Source of the DNA: Arion vulgaris
Taxonomy: Eukaryota > Mollusca > Gastropoda > Stylommatophora > Arionidae
Length of the DNA: 64,000 bases
Assembly (NCBI GenBank): GCA_020796225.1
Contig: CM036758.1
Location: 27,451,897 to 27,515,896, forward strand
Direction: 5' to 3'
This document shows, one piece after another, positions 1-10,167 of this stretch; position 1 is the first letter of the stretch, and each line of letters starts with the position of its first letter. Below the pieces are notes generated by a model. The model saw nothing but the letters and a program-made list of their open reading frames with translations, was not told where the DNA came from and made no database searches. Both the position numbers and the translations under genes were made by a program.

Positions 1-110
1 GTAACTTTTCGCAGGCAGCAAATTTCACTATAGTTATTTTTTGTGACTGCACTTTGCTTATTGTCCATGTTTGGCTGTGGTAACACAAAGTAGGTATGAA
101 CTAATCATCA
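1..110 (-). mobile_element. LINE ORF2 C-terminal scrap
   Basis: On the minus strand this edge segment reads as a short block containing QTWTISK. It resembles the conserved block after the reverse transcriptase of many LINE ORF2 proteins (YG.QTWTLTK type). It is very short and cut by the window edge, so the assignment is tentative. Confidence 0.3.
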
Positions 111-239
111 TTGTCTGAAAATGATTCTCTGCTTCTTACGTATACCAGCTTCATAAAATATGAAAGTTGGTTCAAGAATTGATTTTTGTCATGGAACTAG
201 AAACATATATTTGATAAGAATTAATATTTCATGTTGTTG

Positions 240-870
240 ATCAGTTCGTCAAAGAAAAGGCATTTTGACTAACAAACATGTGTAGCATTTTAGATGACAC
301 ACATAAATCTATATATACATACATCTTAATTTTATTGTTGACATCAGAGTTTATATTTGCAGATCTAGATAGGATGCTGTCAAGATATACAAAGTTGTTA
401 ACTGGCATTAGACAGTGGTGTTTAATATTGATGATGGTATCATGGTACTGCTCTCTAGGGAAGGGCTGAAACATGTCCTCAGTTTTCATGGTATTTATCA
501 GATTCCAACATATCAGATTCCATAGAAAATCTGTCCATGTAGGTCTGCAGTTCTTTTTCAGAGATGGTACCAAGGGCACAGTAATCAGCAAACAACAGGT
601 TTGAGATAGTTGATTACTTTACCCTTGGTGGACGATTTTAACATCCTGAGGTTGAATAGATTACCATCTGTCCTGTATATTTCCTCTATGTTTATCTTAT
701 TCCCAAAAGACATCAATGAGCATGGCAGCAAACATCATAATGAAGAGCATTGGGGTTAGCACACAGTCCTTTTTGTCACAGTTGGTGACATGGAAGATAT
801 TCAACAGCTCCTCATCATAAAGTTCACTCGTTATCATGCCCTTGTGAAACTGTTGGAGATCTTAATGAAT
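240..870 (-). mobile_element. LINE reverse transcriptase remnant
   Basis: Read on the minus strand in several frames, the segment carries a degraded RT palm. A block DCVLTPMLF (about 747-777) corresponds to the QGCVLAPTLF motif, and LLFADYCAL (about 574-600) corresponds to the FADD catalytic box with the second aspartate changed to tyrosine. Frameshifts separate the motifs, so this is a dead copy. The longest open frames here are fragments of this relic. Confidence 0.6.
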
Positions 871-1091
871 TTGACTGGACAATCAAATCTATGCATCCAT
901 GCTTGCATGTTTGTGTGTATTATGCATATGTTAATCAGACAGTTGATCAATAAATGATACACAGATAAATATTTGTCTCACTGACCTATTTCATTTTCAC
1001 TCCATGAGTAGTAAGCGTTTACCTCGTATGGAGCCATGTACCACCTTAGATGAAAAAAAAAGACTCACATTAATTTGGGATAGAAAATTAT

Positions 1092-1450
1092 CAGAATTCA
1101 TCATCATCAGGTACCGTGCCTGGCGTGAGCGATCATGGATCTCCACAAATCTCTGTCGTTGGTGTTTGCTATCAACTCAGATGTTGACGCTACCGTGCCA
1201 TGAAGTCAGGCTATCCAAAATTTTCTGTCTCTATCTTCCCCTGTCTCGTCTACCCTCGATTTTACCGGTTGTCACGATGTGTTCTAACCTCCCTCCTCAT
1301 CACGTGCCCGAAAATGATGACTGCCTCTTTCTTATATTGATGATAAGCTTTCTCTGTGTCTTGATCTCATTCAGCACCTCAATATTAGTCATTTTAGCAG
1401 TCCATGGATTCTCATCATTCTTCTATAAAACCACATTTCTGTGGCCCTCA
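1092..1450 (-). mobile_element. 3' end of LINE family Y
   Basis: The minus strand encodes the C-terminal tail of a LINE ORF2: a block like RMMRIPWTAKMTN, then a region ending in RSRQARYL. The 3' end carries a (TGATGA)-type short tandem tail, seen as catcatcat on the plus strand near 1099. The same tail occurs on the plus strand at 45355-45715. The 3' repeat tail is typical of RTE-like LINEs. The copy is 5' truncated and frameshifted. The plus-strand 202-residue open frame over it is a shadow. Confidence 0.65.
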
Positions 1451-2044
1451 GAGATCAGTAATTCACATATTACTTTACTCAATTTTTATCCTTTTCAAGA
1501 ATTATTTGTTCTCAGCAAAGTTTCCAGAACTATGTTATCATTAATTTTTTATGTTCTTATCTCCATGAAACTAAATGCAAACAACGAATATGTCACTATC
1601 TTCCTCTTCTGATTCTTCTCCGCTCCTCATGGTGCATATGGTCTCAACAGTTATTTTCCACCTTCCTGGCTGGTATCATTATGGCTTCACAGGGTAATCT
1701 GTCAGTCCCTTAAGAAGATTCCTTCCCTAGGTCTGTTTGGGATGCACCCTTTTCAGTTCTCCCTCGGGTTCTACTCAATTTCCTGTCTATTGACACTCAG
1801 TGTCTTCCACAGAGTATAAACGGCTAGCTGCCATTTTCTCATCTGAGGTTCTTACCTTGTCCTTATCCTTTTACTACTTTCGACATCTCCTGTTTATGAC
1901 AATGTTTGCACATTCCATATCCCTATAGGGATAGGCGACTAGGCTACTCCGCCTTTTATTTGGAAACGAGCATATTTCCATAAAAAATGGCTAAACTCTG
2001 AGAGGCAACTTCGACAATGTTACAAAAACAACTGTCAGATTTCA
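1451..2044. other. Unassigned, possible LINE 5' sequence
   Basis: No gene is supported. Around 1900-1960 the minus strand has a cctagtcgcctatcccta stretch followed by a reading like WNVQTLS, which faintly resembles a LINE leader plus the first endonuclease motif (TWNVRTL). I cannot establish the family. Confidence 0.25.
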
Positions 2045-2480
2045 TTATTGAATAGTTTGTCCTGATCAGAACTTATTGACCTAGCAGTCTCTAAGTATCT
2101 CTCTCCTGCCTCCACTGCCGTTATGCTCACATCATCTATCACATCTTGCATCCATCACTGTTGTGTTCTCACTACTCCTCTTTCCCAGAACAAATCCGTC
2201 CATAATTGTCTTTTCCAATCCTTTGTCTCCAAAACATTTCATTTTCTTCATTATTATCTGTAGCATCAACCAGTTTTATTTAATTTTGAATTCTTTCTGA
2301 ATAGAGCTATTTGTTCTCTTCTCTGTCCATGGTATACGGAGAACTCTTTCTCCAACATTCGTATTTCCACTACTATGTCAATGTTTCACACCATTACGTT
2401 GCTACTAGAAATATGCATGCTTTTAGTACACTGCTCTTTATTGTTCTATCCGTTCCATTTCATACCAAGATGAAGTCTAG
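2045..2480 (-). mobile_element. RTE-like LINE 3' end, degraded
   Basis: The plus strand shows the reverse complement of a LINE tail (agcagtctctaagtatctc ... atgcatgcttttagtac). The same order of blocks recurs at 31138-31650 and 37247-37755, and in a related subfamily at 57598-58076. The encoded region corresponds to the ORF2 C terminus, which in better copies reads FGHIKRHDGLE ... RPRRRWLQDIKE. The open frames here are too broken to be a gene. Confidence 0.55.
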
Positions 2481-2559
2481 AAAACCCATGTCAGATTAAG
2501 ACCCCACAAAAGTCGATTTGTAGATTTATCAAAATACTTGACTGCTCTGTAATAGCAGA

Positions 2560-2745
2560 TCTCTGGTGAATTGGTCAAGGCCAATAGGCTGGTCATTTAT
2601 TCAAGTGCGGACCATGTCTTCAGTTCACATCTGCATGTTTCAGACCACTAGGATCACTGCTGGAACCATGAGTTCGTACTTTGTGCAATACACTTGGCAG
2701 ATAATGTGTAATTTTTGTAGAGGTACTGAGCACTATTTGAAAGAA
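2560..2745 (+). mobile_element. SINE-related fragment
   Basis: The stretch caatacacttggcagataat and its surroundings match, with many substitutions, the body of the tRNA-headed SINE at 9262-9505 (caatactctcggcaggtgg). The promoter head is not recognisable here. Likely a decayed relative. Confidence 0.4.
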
Positions 2746-3647
2746 TTTCGTACAATCCTTCCCTGTGAACCAATTTGTTTTAGCTTATGTCTACATCCAT
2801 TGGTATTGTCCCATATTTTAGAATCAATAAACAGTTTCTTTTACTTTACTGTTTTGTCTACTGGTTTCCGTAAAGAGATGAGGTTATCCAAGTTTGCTAG
2901 CTTGATATTTAGAACACGGTTGTCGTAGTAGTTGTCTTCACTCATTGTGTACTGTTTAATATAGAAACAATTTTTGAAACAATGTTAAATAATAACACAC
3001 CTTAAGTGTTTTATTGTTGTCTTCATGTTTATATCTATTTGAAAACAAACACTAAACATTACAACATTATTGGCAACAACCATACAAATAGAATGTCATT
3101 GTAGAAAAGGAAAGTATCAAAACAATCAAGATGCAGGAATAAAAATGAACAAAGGATTACATAGATGTAAAAATAAATTTGTTTTTTTCAAGGTCTTTTT
3201 TCAAGAAAAAAAAGAGAACAGGGTTTTTACATCTGAGGTTATGTTGGAATGGTGAATATGGTGTTTGGCATGTATTTGTTTTTTATCAACAACACACGAT
3301 GGGTGATTTAGACATCAACAAACCAATCTATTTTACCTTCCAGCGTTTCTCGGTATAAATTCAGGTTTAGTTGATATGACAGTTTTTACTATTAGAAAAA
3401 TCTCACTACAACTTGGGAATTTGATTCTGGGTCATGCCTACCCGAGACAAGTTCACAAATCACTATGGTATAGCACCTTTAATTATATAGATGGACATAT
3501 GACAAAACAAAGTTATAAATGTTAATAGATAATACCATATCAACAGAAACAAAATAAGTCACCATTTCAGGATATCCCACAGGTCAATACAGAAAGAGGT
3601 AACATCTGTTTAATATCATAAAATAGAAACTTCTTAAGAATTAAGAA
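2746..3647. other. AT-rich sequence, no gene seen
   Basis: I see no coding motif, splice-flanked exon, or known repeat in this stretch. It probably belongs to the intron or flank of the M13 peptidase gene, whose exons lie further right on the minus strand. Confidence 0.3.
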
Positions 3648-4145
3648 GGAGACTGAGAATAGATATATAGAAGGAAGACTGAGAATAGATATATAGAAGG
3701 AAGACTGAGAATAGATATGTGGAAGGAAGACTGAGAATAGATATATAGAAGGAAGACTGAGAATAGATATATAGGTGAAAGACTGAGGATAGATATATGG
3801 AAGGAAGACTGAGAATAGATATATAGAAGGAAGACTGAGGATAGATATATAGAAGGAAGACTGGGAATAGATATATGAAGAAGACTAAAAATAGATATGC
3901 AGAAGGAAGACTGAGAATAGATAGATAGAAGGAAGACTGAGAATAGATATATAGAAGGAAGACTGAGAATAGATATATAGAAGGAAGACTGAGGATAGAG
4001 GAGGTATGTAGAAGAAAGACTGAGGATAAAGGAGATATGTAGAAGGAAGACTGAGGATAGAGGAGAGCATGTAGAAGGAAGACTGAGGATAGAGGAGATA
4101 TGTAGAAGGAAGACTGAGGATAGAGAATATGTAGAAGAAAGAATG
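3648..4145. repeat. Minisatellite, 26 bp then 31 bp units
   Basis: A tandem array of gactgagaatagatatata-gaaggaa (26 bp) units passes at about 3990 into 31 bp variants that add a gagg spacer (gactgaggatagaggag...). About 18 copies are visible with scattered indels. The related 31 bp array resumes at 4599, so the two were probably one array split by the dispersed repeat between them. Minus-strand open frames of 183 and 61 residues over it are repeat artefacts. Confidence 0.9.
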
Positions 4146-4565
4146 ATAGAGATTTGATTTGATTGATTGATAGGACTATCATCATTGCACTTCAGTGAGT
4201 AACCTTGTGTGCTCCGATCTCTTTCTTACACAGGAAGATCTTAGTTGTAGTGCATAAACTCTGTAGCACCGGCGAGGGTCCCTAATGTAATTTTGAAGAT
4301 GGTGATTATATTTATGCCAGATTTTTATTGTTAAGCTTTTCTAATGAGTTTTGCCAGGGCAGTGGTCTCAGTCTGCTCTTCTCGATTTTGAACTGCCTAG
4401 GTTCTTTTACTGCTAAAATTGAGCACGGACTCACATTTTATTGTCCATATTCGATAGGACAAGGAACTCGATCTCACCTACACTGAAATCAGGATCTCTG
4501 GAAAATATTCAGATGACTCCACAAGGAGCAAACCTGGTACCTTTGGTATGGAGACAAACACTAAC
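4146..4565 (-). mobile_element. ~410 bp dispersed repeat, (CAAT)n tail
   Basis: This block is the inverse of 61010-61420 and is partly matched at 39165-39300. Shared landmarks in order are a (gatt)n/(caat)n tail, a tctctttcttacacagg box, a gagggtcc box, a tgagcacgga box and a gaactcgatctcacctaca box. With the tail as 3' end, this copy is on the minus strand and sits inside the minisatellite. No protein domain is recognised. It behaves like a non-autonomous SINE or LINE-3'-end family. Confidence 0.7.
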
Positions 4566-4598
4566 CCTATGCTAAAAGAGACGTCACAGAGACCACAG

Positions 4599-5128
4599 AG
4601 GATAGAGGAGATATGTAGAACGAAGACTGAGAATAAAGGAGATATGTAGAGCGAAGACTGAGAATAAAGGAGATATGTAGACAAGACTGAGAATAAAGGA
4701 GATATGTAGAACGAAGACTGAGAATAAAGGAGATATGTAGAACGAAGACTGAGAATAAAGGAGATATGTAGAACGAAGACTGAGGATAAAGGAGATATGT
4801 AGAACGAAGACTGAGGATAAAGGTGGGTGTATAGATGGAAGCTGAGGATAAAGGTGATTTAGAAGAAGGGCCCGGGATAATGGAAATATGTAGAAGGAAG
4901 ACTGAGGATAAAGGAAATATGTAGTAGGAAGACTGAGGATAAAGGAAATATGTAGAAGGAAGACTGAGGATAAAGGAAATATGTAGAAGGAAGACTGAGG
5001 ATAAAGGAAATATGTAGAAGGAAGACTGAGGATAAAGGAAATATGTAGAAGGAAGACTGAGGATAAAGGAAATATGTAGAAGGAAGACAAGATAAAGGAG
5101 ATATGTAGAAGGAAGACTGAGGATTGAT
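4599..5128. repeat. Minisatellite, 31 bp units
   Basis: Roughly 17 tandem copies of a 31 bp unit built on gaagactgagaataaagg and agatatgtagaa, in several homogenised blocks (gaacg- and gaagg- variants, ggagatatg and ggaaatatg variants). Block-wise variants indicate local unit amplification. The 347-residue minus-strand open frame, the longest in this area, is purely this repeat running into the next one. Confidence 0.9.
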
Positions 5129-5227
5129 AAAGTATCTACAATAAAAATGAGAGTAAAGGATCTACAGTAACACGATTCATAGTGTAGATAAATACATAAA
5201 ATAATGATGGTACATGAGATGTGCAAA

Positions 5228-5692
5228 AAATGATAATACAATAGATAGAGACAACAATAATAATCATACAGTAGATAGAGACAACAATAATGATCATACA
5301 GTAGATAGAGACAACAATAATAATCATACAGTAGATAGAGACAACAATAAATATACAGTAGATAGAGACAACAATAATGATCATACAGTAGATAGAGACA
5401 ACAATAATGATCATACAGTAGATGGAGACAACAATAATGATCATACAGTAGATAGAGACAACAATAATGATCATACAGTAGATAGAGACAATAATAATGA
5501 TCATACAGTAGATAGAGACAACAATAATGATCATACAGTAGATAGAGACAATAATAATGATCATACAGTAGATAGAGACAACAATAATGATCATACAATA
5601 GAGACAACAATAATCATACAGTAGATAGAGACAACAATAATTATCATACAGTAGATAGACAACAATAATGATCATACAGTAGATAAAGACAA
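5228..5692. repeat. Minisatellite, 30 bp unit
   Basis: About 15 copies of a 30 bp unit containing gatcatacagtagatagaga and acaacaataat. Because 30 is a multiple of three and the unit lacks stops in some frames, it stays open on both strands (plus strand DRDNNNDHTV repeated). There is no start context, splice signal or domain to support a real protein. Confidence 0.9.
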
Positions 5693-5743
5693 ATATTCTA
5701 CATAAATTCTATTTTACATGTCAATAAGATACAAGCAACTTAC

Positions 5744-5821
5744 GTTTTCATATTTTTTTTCAATATCAGCTTCTGTAAAATCTGCATCTGGGTAACCAAT
5801 TTTTCTTTTGATGGCTGCCAA
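5744..5821 (-). CDS. M13 metallopeptidase exon (downstream exon)
   Basis: A 78 bp minus-strand exon of 26 codons with a ctag acceptor (AG at 5823-5822) and a gtaagt donor (starting at 5743). It starts and ends in phase 0. It encodes LAAIKRKIGYPDADF and then a stretch ending KKYEN. In M13 zinc metallopeptidases (neprilysin, ECE) the segment after the WM...TK..A..K helix reads K..AI..KIGYPD followed by ..L...Y. This exon joins in frame to the one at 7892-7990 and reproduces that order. The family cleaves peptides at the cell surface; the HExxH zinc site and TM anchor are not in these exons. A duplicated or dead gene copy is possible, but both exons are intact. Confidence 0.75.
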
Positions 5822-5987
5822 CTAGAACAAACATTTTAATGAATAATGTTTTCATTGTTTTGTTGGGCATATATAGAGAGTGTGTGGTGCACAGATAGGG
5901 GTGTGGTGGATTTATAGAGAATGTTTCGTAAATATGTAGAGAATGTGAAATACACATATAGAGACTGTGTTCTACATATATAAAGAC
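5822..5987 (-). other. Intron sequence with short degenerate repeats
   Basis: Between the M13 exon acceptor and the Helitron terminus lie several imperfect copies of atagagaatgtg-like blocks. No coding signal. By position it is intron of the M13 gene. Confidence 0.4.
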
Positions 5988-6880
5988 CTAGCTAATTAAC
6001 CCGGCTTCGCTCGGAATATAAGTTGAGCTTGTTGTCTCGATTTTGGAAGATTACGTCCCTCATTCCAAAATCATTTCCTGCTATGATAATGACAACTTCG
6101 TTTACTACAGGTGCGTTATAAGTCCGCTCGTGTGACCCGCCGGAACGTTGTAGGCGCGGATTGCAATTTCATTGGTCCGTGGGTAACTGATCTAGTACTG
6201 ATCTAAAACTTCTGACATAGCTATTGCACGTATTAGCATACGTTGAATAGCTAATACCGTACTTGATTAGTCCAGGATTACAGTTGACACGCTGATTTGC
6301 CTGAACGTCTTCATTATCCATGAAGACAATTTGAAGAAATGTTGGGTACTCATTTGGTTGTGGTAAGAGTGAACCAAATTGATCATTTATTTTACCTTGA
6401 ATTTTGAAAGTTGGCATAAATCCTTGATGAGGAAATGGGTTAATCATTCCAAAAGATGTCATCTTAAAATATGATTTGTGTTTTAGGATATTTTTTAAGG
6501 TTTGGATCGGCTATGTCGTCCCTAAACGATTTTAATGGTTCGGGTGGTTCTTGTAATGCTTCACGTCTATTCAAAGTAGCGTCTTCGCTTTCTTCAGCTC
6601 TGGTAATTACCAGTCGTGATCTGTTAGCTTCACGTCGAATCAAGGCAACATCTACGTTTTCTTCATCTCTTGCTTAGACCGTTCATGATTTATCGGCTTC
6701 ATATCTATTCAAGACAGCATCTTAGTTTTCTTCAGCACTAACATTGGCCTTTCTCGACCTATTAGCTTCGTTTCGATATTCTGATACTTCCATATTTTCT
6801 ATAGATTTGCGTACTGCTCTTCGATTATAGTCACTTCTAGTCTGATTGAATAGTTTTTCTTTCTCAGGCGACATTGCATA
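5988..6880 (-). mobile_element. Helitron relic (Helitron_like_N domain and 3' terminus)
   Basis: The minus strand from about 6880 to 6160 encodes the region before and including a Helitron_like_N domain. The clearest block is GSLLPQPNEYPTFLQIVF, followed by a FMDNEDVQANQR-like block and YVRSFRSVLDQLP, matching the GSLLP..N....LQ.YF...E.Q...R order of Rep/helicase proteins. It is preceded by frame-broken NRREA-rich sequence. Directly 3' (5992-6013) is a small hairpin (ccgagcgaagccggg on the minus strand) followed by ttaattagCTAG, like the hairpin plus CTRR terminus of Helitrons. The Rep catalytic and helicase parts are missing, so it is an internally deleted copy in the M13 intron. Confidence 0.7.
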
Positions 6881-6889
6881 TTTTAATAA

Positions 6890-7555
6890 TAATAAATCTT
6901 ACCTGCGGAATTGTGACAAAACAGAATAATTATTTAAAAATTTAACATAATAATTATTTAAACATTTCTATAGCGTAGTGTGATACAGAAAAATTAAATT
7001 ATAATGACATGAAAATTATACAGTTTGTACAACTGCAATAAAGTTTACAGTATTCTATCAAACATATTTCAAATTAACCCACATCAACGGGAATCTACAT
7101 TCGCCAACTGACCTGACGACCGAACGTTGAACTAAAATTAACATCATGTGAGCTTTTGATACAAAAATTTTGTCAGAGTTTTAGAAAACCAAATTAGGCA
7201 TTATAACTTATTTTATTAGCTAATTTGGCATATTAGCTGTTTAAAATGGTTTGCAAAGGAAAAAAATTACATGATTTTTCCCTCTGTTTCTTGTCAACTG
7301 CTGTTTGTCACAAGCGATATAGAAAATAACAAGAATTGCAGCTTTCAAATTGCTAACAACAATTTCACGCAGCTAAATTCTTAGCCAACTAATCAAATTA
7401 TTGCAAATTGTCATGTCAATATGTTTAGCTCAAACCTTAGTCATATATATCATACTTGTATGAATGTACGGACGGAGCTTGCTTGATTAGGTGTTAGACC
7501 AGTATTTTTCATTGACCATCGGCACACGATTGCTGATGCGGTCAACATCATACCG
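6890..7555. other. AT-rich intron sequence, nothing recognised
   Basis: Low-complexity AT-rich sequence between the Helitron relic and a SINE. No exon-like or repeat structure could be supported. Confidence 0.3.
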
Positions 7556-7559
7556 ACCG

Positions 7560-7716
7560 TTTTTATTTCCTAGGTTTTCGTTACACAATTGAGTCTGAGT
7601 CAATCTCAGAGCCGTCAACGTCGAAAATTCTACTCTCATTGAGGAATTGAACCAGAACCACGCGCTTAAGAAGCGAGTGGGCTAACAAACTCAGCTCTCG
7701 TAATAATAGCCGTCGT
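7560..7716 (-). mobile_element. tRNA-Lys-like SINE
   Basis: On the minus strand the segment has a B box ggttcaattcc (7653-7643), a possible anticodon loop ttcttaa (CTT) with a short cgc/gcg stem, and an A-box-like gctgagtttgttagc upstream. It is a tRNA-derived pol III promoter head rather than a gene, because the acceptor stem is not formed. A 14-base block aactcagctctcgt is duplicated at 7688 and 7732. Confidence 0.55.
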
Positions 7717-7891
7717 CCTCGGCAGCTAACTAACTCAGCTCTCGTGCAATGCGGTATGCATACACTAATGTGTATATGAGAGTAGACAGACTGCAATGTG
7801 CACATGAGGTGTGAGACATCATAACACAACAATACAGACATTGCATTCATATATAAAATTGTCATCAGAGATGTTGTAACAAGTTCACCAC

Positions 7892-7990
7892 CTTTTTGTA
7901 GGCTTCATCTTTGGTGGCTTGTCCCATCCACGTGCTCTCCTGTATCATGAGTTTGAATTGTTGCTGTAGGTTGTCAATCATCTCGTTCAT
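7892..7990 (-). CDS. M13 metallopeptidase exon (upstream exon)
   Basis: A 99 bp minus-strand exon of 33 codons with a ttatcag acceptor (AG at 7992-7991) and a GT donor at 7891-7890. It encodes MIDNLQQQFKLMIQ, then TWMGQATKDEAYKK. In neprilysin/ECE-type M13 peptidases this position holds an amphipathic segment ..LI..I...F...L....WMD..TK..A..K just before the KIGYPD block, which is the next exon at 5744-5821. The ATG at the exon start is internal to the protein, not an initiation site. The intron between the exons is about 2.07 kb and holds a Helitron relic and a SINE. No further exon was found in the window, so flanking introns must be long or the gene is partial. Confidence 0.75.
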
Positions 7991-7999
7991 CTGATAATG

Positions 8000-8225
8000 A
8001 GACAGAAACATAGAACATGTTTTCACATGTACACAAACACACGTTTTGGTGTGGCAAGAAAAGAACGGTACAACAGGTATACGAGTCGGCTCATCAATCA
8101 AGATAGAACTGGTACTTTCAGTCGCTGGACGCTGTTGGAGATATTGCGAAGGAGATCGGAGCACCATGGACATGTCCGGAGTGCAATGAAGATATTCCAA
8201 ACTGAAACTGAAACAACTTCTGTCG
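8000..8225 (+). mobile_element. LINE family W tail fragment
   Basis: Encodes VARKERYNRYTSRLINQ and RWTLLEILRRRSEHHGHVRS, homologous to the sequence following the RNase H domain at 62885-63055 and to 49970-50095. It is therefore the downstream end of a LINE ORF with an RNase H domain, lacking its upstream part. It starts immediately upstream of the M13 exon acceptor. Confidence 0.6.
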
Positions 8226-8227
8226 TA

Positions 8228-8450
8228 TATATATATATATATAAAATCTCGTACCATTATACGTTACATTGGCCCTGCAGGTAATTTCTCAATACCGCTT
8301 TGTCCTGGGGCCCCGCAATCTTTTTCCTTTTAATTGTGTCTGATTTTCTTGCCCTTTTAGCAAAATTCGTTTTGGGCCCCCAGTTCTTTCTTTTTGAACC
8401 CTTTTTCAACGTCAGTGCCTACTTTGGTATTCTTTTATTATTTCTTCATG
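8228..8450 (-). mobile_element. LINE family X 3' end, heavily degraded
   Basis: After a (TA)n tract, ctcgtaccattatacgtta and cctgcag match the 3' end of the LINE copy beginning at 10168. The continuation (ccttttagcaaaattcgtt, gaaccctttttcaacgt) aligns imperfectly with 10200-10380. The LINE therefore lies on the minus strand with a TA-repeat 3' tail. It resumes at 9188 after a repeat expansion. Confidence 0.5.
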
Positions 8451-9187
8451 ATTTCTTTACTTCTTTTGGGGCCACTACCCTACTAGTTTCTTTACTTTCG
8501 GTACTCACCACTACGTTTTTTATTACTGGTACCACACTAGTTTTTTTACTTACTATTACTGCTAAATACTATTTTTTTTAAATGGTTCTACTACTACTAG
8601 TTTCTTTACTTACTGGGACTGCTACCCTACTATTTCTTTCCGGGACTGCACCACTACAGTTTTTTACTTAAGTTTTGCTACCACACAGTTTTTTTACTTC
8701 GGATTTCCCCCAAATTTTCTTTACCGGGAAAGGTTTTTTGGGCCCCCTACCCTCCAGTTTTTTTTTCTTACCGGTTTTAAAAAGTTTCTTTACTGGACGC
8801 TACTAAATAGTTTTTTTTACACGGTTTTCACCATACATTTCTTTCTAGACTGCTACCCTGCTTTCTTACTGGTTTTCTCCCCCTGTTTTTTTTACTGGTT
8901 TTTCCCACTACTAGTTTCTTTACTTACTGGTACTGCTATACTCCCTTTTTTTTACTTATTTTTTACACCACTTTTTCTTTTTCACTGCTCCCCTTTTTTT
9001 TTACTTACGGACTGCTACCACTACATTTTTTTACTTACGGATGCACCAACAGTTTCATTTACGGTTTTGCCTACCACCACTATCTTTTCCTGGTTCTGCT
9101 ACCACTACTAGTTTTTTCTTCAGCGCTGCCTTTACCTACTCTTTCTTTACTTACCCTTTGGGCTCTGCTACTTACTATTAGTTTTAC
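8451..9187. repeat. Degenerate pyrimidine-rich tandem repeat
   Basis: A ragged array based on a roughly 34 bp unit (actggtactgctaccacta followed by ctagtttctttactta) with extreme variation in homopolymer lengths. It interrupts LINE X copy 1. The irregular t-, g- and c-runs look partly like uncorrected long-read error. Plus-strand open frames here are not genes. Confidence 0.65.
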
Positions 9188-9810
9188 TATGGTTCTTCTC
9201 AACATATCTCCATCTTCTCCTTCTTATAACAATTGTTACTAGTGGATGACCAGACATTTATCTTCGTGGCTGAGTAGTTAAGCTCCTTTGCTTCATGAGT
9301 CGAAGGTCGTGGGTTCTGAACTGACCACGGCCTTCTGTTCACGAGTGCAATTTTTCCAGAGACCTCCTAGGATTGTTGCCAGAGCTACGGAGTTCGTGCT
9401 TGTGCAATACTCTCGGCAGGTGGCATGCCATTTCTGCGGAGAGGGACCGAACCATATGGGTAAAACCCGGTGCAATGAAGTCAATCCTTTGGCTTTAATA
9501 CCCTTTAATTGATTTCATCACTTCTGAATTCGTCCCATTATGTTAATTGTTTTTCGCAAACATCTATTTTCAAATGCATTTGCTTATTTTCTATATCTTT
9601 AGTAATTTCCAATCTCGCTGAATATGTAGACTGATACAACATTGGAATTGAAAATTCTTAATTTAGTTTCAAAACTATATAATTTGCAGTTCCATATTTT
9701 ATTTAGACTTTTAAAAGTCTTCATTATATTTGTATTTTCATAGTTTCTCTGCAGTCTAACTTTTGATGCTATAGATGACAAGAGGAAAAGTATATCTAGA
9801 CACGGGGACA
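9188..9810 (-). mobile_element. LINE family X, remainder of degraded copy
   Basis: 9188-9261 and 9506-9800 match the minus-strand LINE at 10395-11180 (aacatatctccatcttct, then gatttcatcacttct, then the block encoding FKSLNKIWNCKLYS and ETKLRIFNSNVVS). An internal deletion relative to the longer copy joins that block to the SSIASKV block. A SINE splits it at 9262-9505. Confidence 0.6.
9262..9505 (+). mobile_element. tRNA-headed SINE nested in LINE X
   Basis: Begins with a tRNA-like head, tggctgagtagttaagctc (A-box region) and gtcgtgggttctgaactga (B-box region, with one extra base). It continues into a body containing caatactctcggcaggtgg that is shared with 2640-2740. It interrupts LINE X between the two matching LINE blocks. 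Clear target duplications were not resolved. Confidence 0.55.
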
Positions 9811-9918
9811 TTAGGTGTAAACAAAGATGAGTTTGGATACAGACATTAGAAATATTGATGTCGATTGGCCAATCTGAACATGTAGAACATTATATATAGA
9901 CAAAGGAATATATATATA

Positions 9919-10167
9919 TATCGCCCGAGTGGTTACCGGGGCCCAAATCTGGGGTATAAAGAATAGATACACTGTTACCTGCCACGCATGTCGTAAGAGG
10001 CGACTAGGAGGTTTCGCTGAAATCGGATGCACATGTCCTAAACGTGTAGAAGTCTTGCATTTAGGGCCTACCAAAACCAATGTGCAACGTATAACGTTCG
10101 TGCAAAGATCAAACATATCACAAAGAGTGATTAAAATTGGTCGTAAAGAACGAACGCAAAGAAGAAG
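9919..10167 (+). mobile_element. SINE with gtcgtaagaggcgact core
   Basis: Starts cgcccgagtggttaccgg, carries cctgccacgcatgtcgtaag and aggcgact, and ends in an aaagaagaagg tail. A second full copy with target duplications lies at 53960-54214 on the minus strand. The same 5' head begins the LINE at 29693 and 35793. The core resembles what I recall as the central domain of mollusc MetaSINEs (memory, not checked). It is inserted beside the TA-repeat tail of LINE X. Confidence 0.7.

Noticed and set aside
4567..5610. 347-residue minus-strand open frame, one of the longest in the window
   Set aside because: It is composed only of two minisatellites read in frame; no start context, domain or conserved non-repeat part.
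5214..5624. 136-residue Asn/Asp-rich plus-strand ORF that could be a low-complexity protein
   Set aside because: Exact product of the 30-bp array; the reverse strand is equally open, and no exon signals are seen.
5744..5821. M13 exon as cargo of the adjacent Helitron
   Set aside because: The exon lies outside the hairpin plus CTAG terminus, and its partner exon lies on the other side of the relic, as in an ordinary intron insertion.
8300..8581. 93-residue hydrophobic ORF
   Set aside because: Runs from degraded LINE antisense into the pyrimidine-rich repeat; hydrophobicity follows from T-rich codons.
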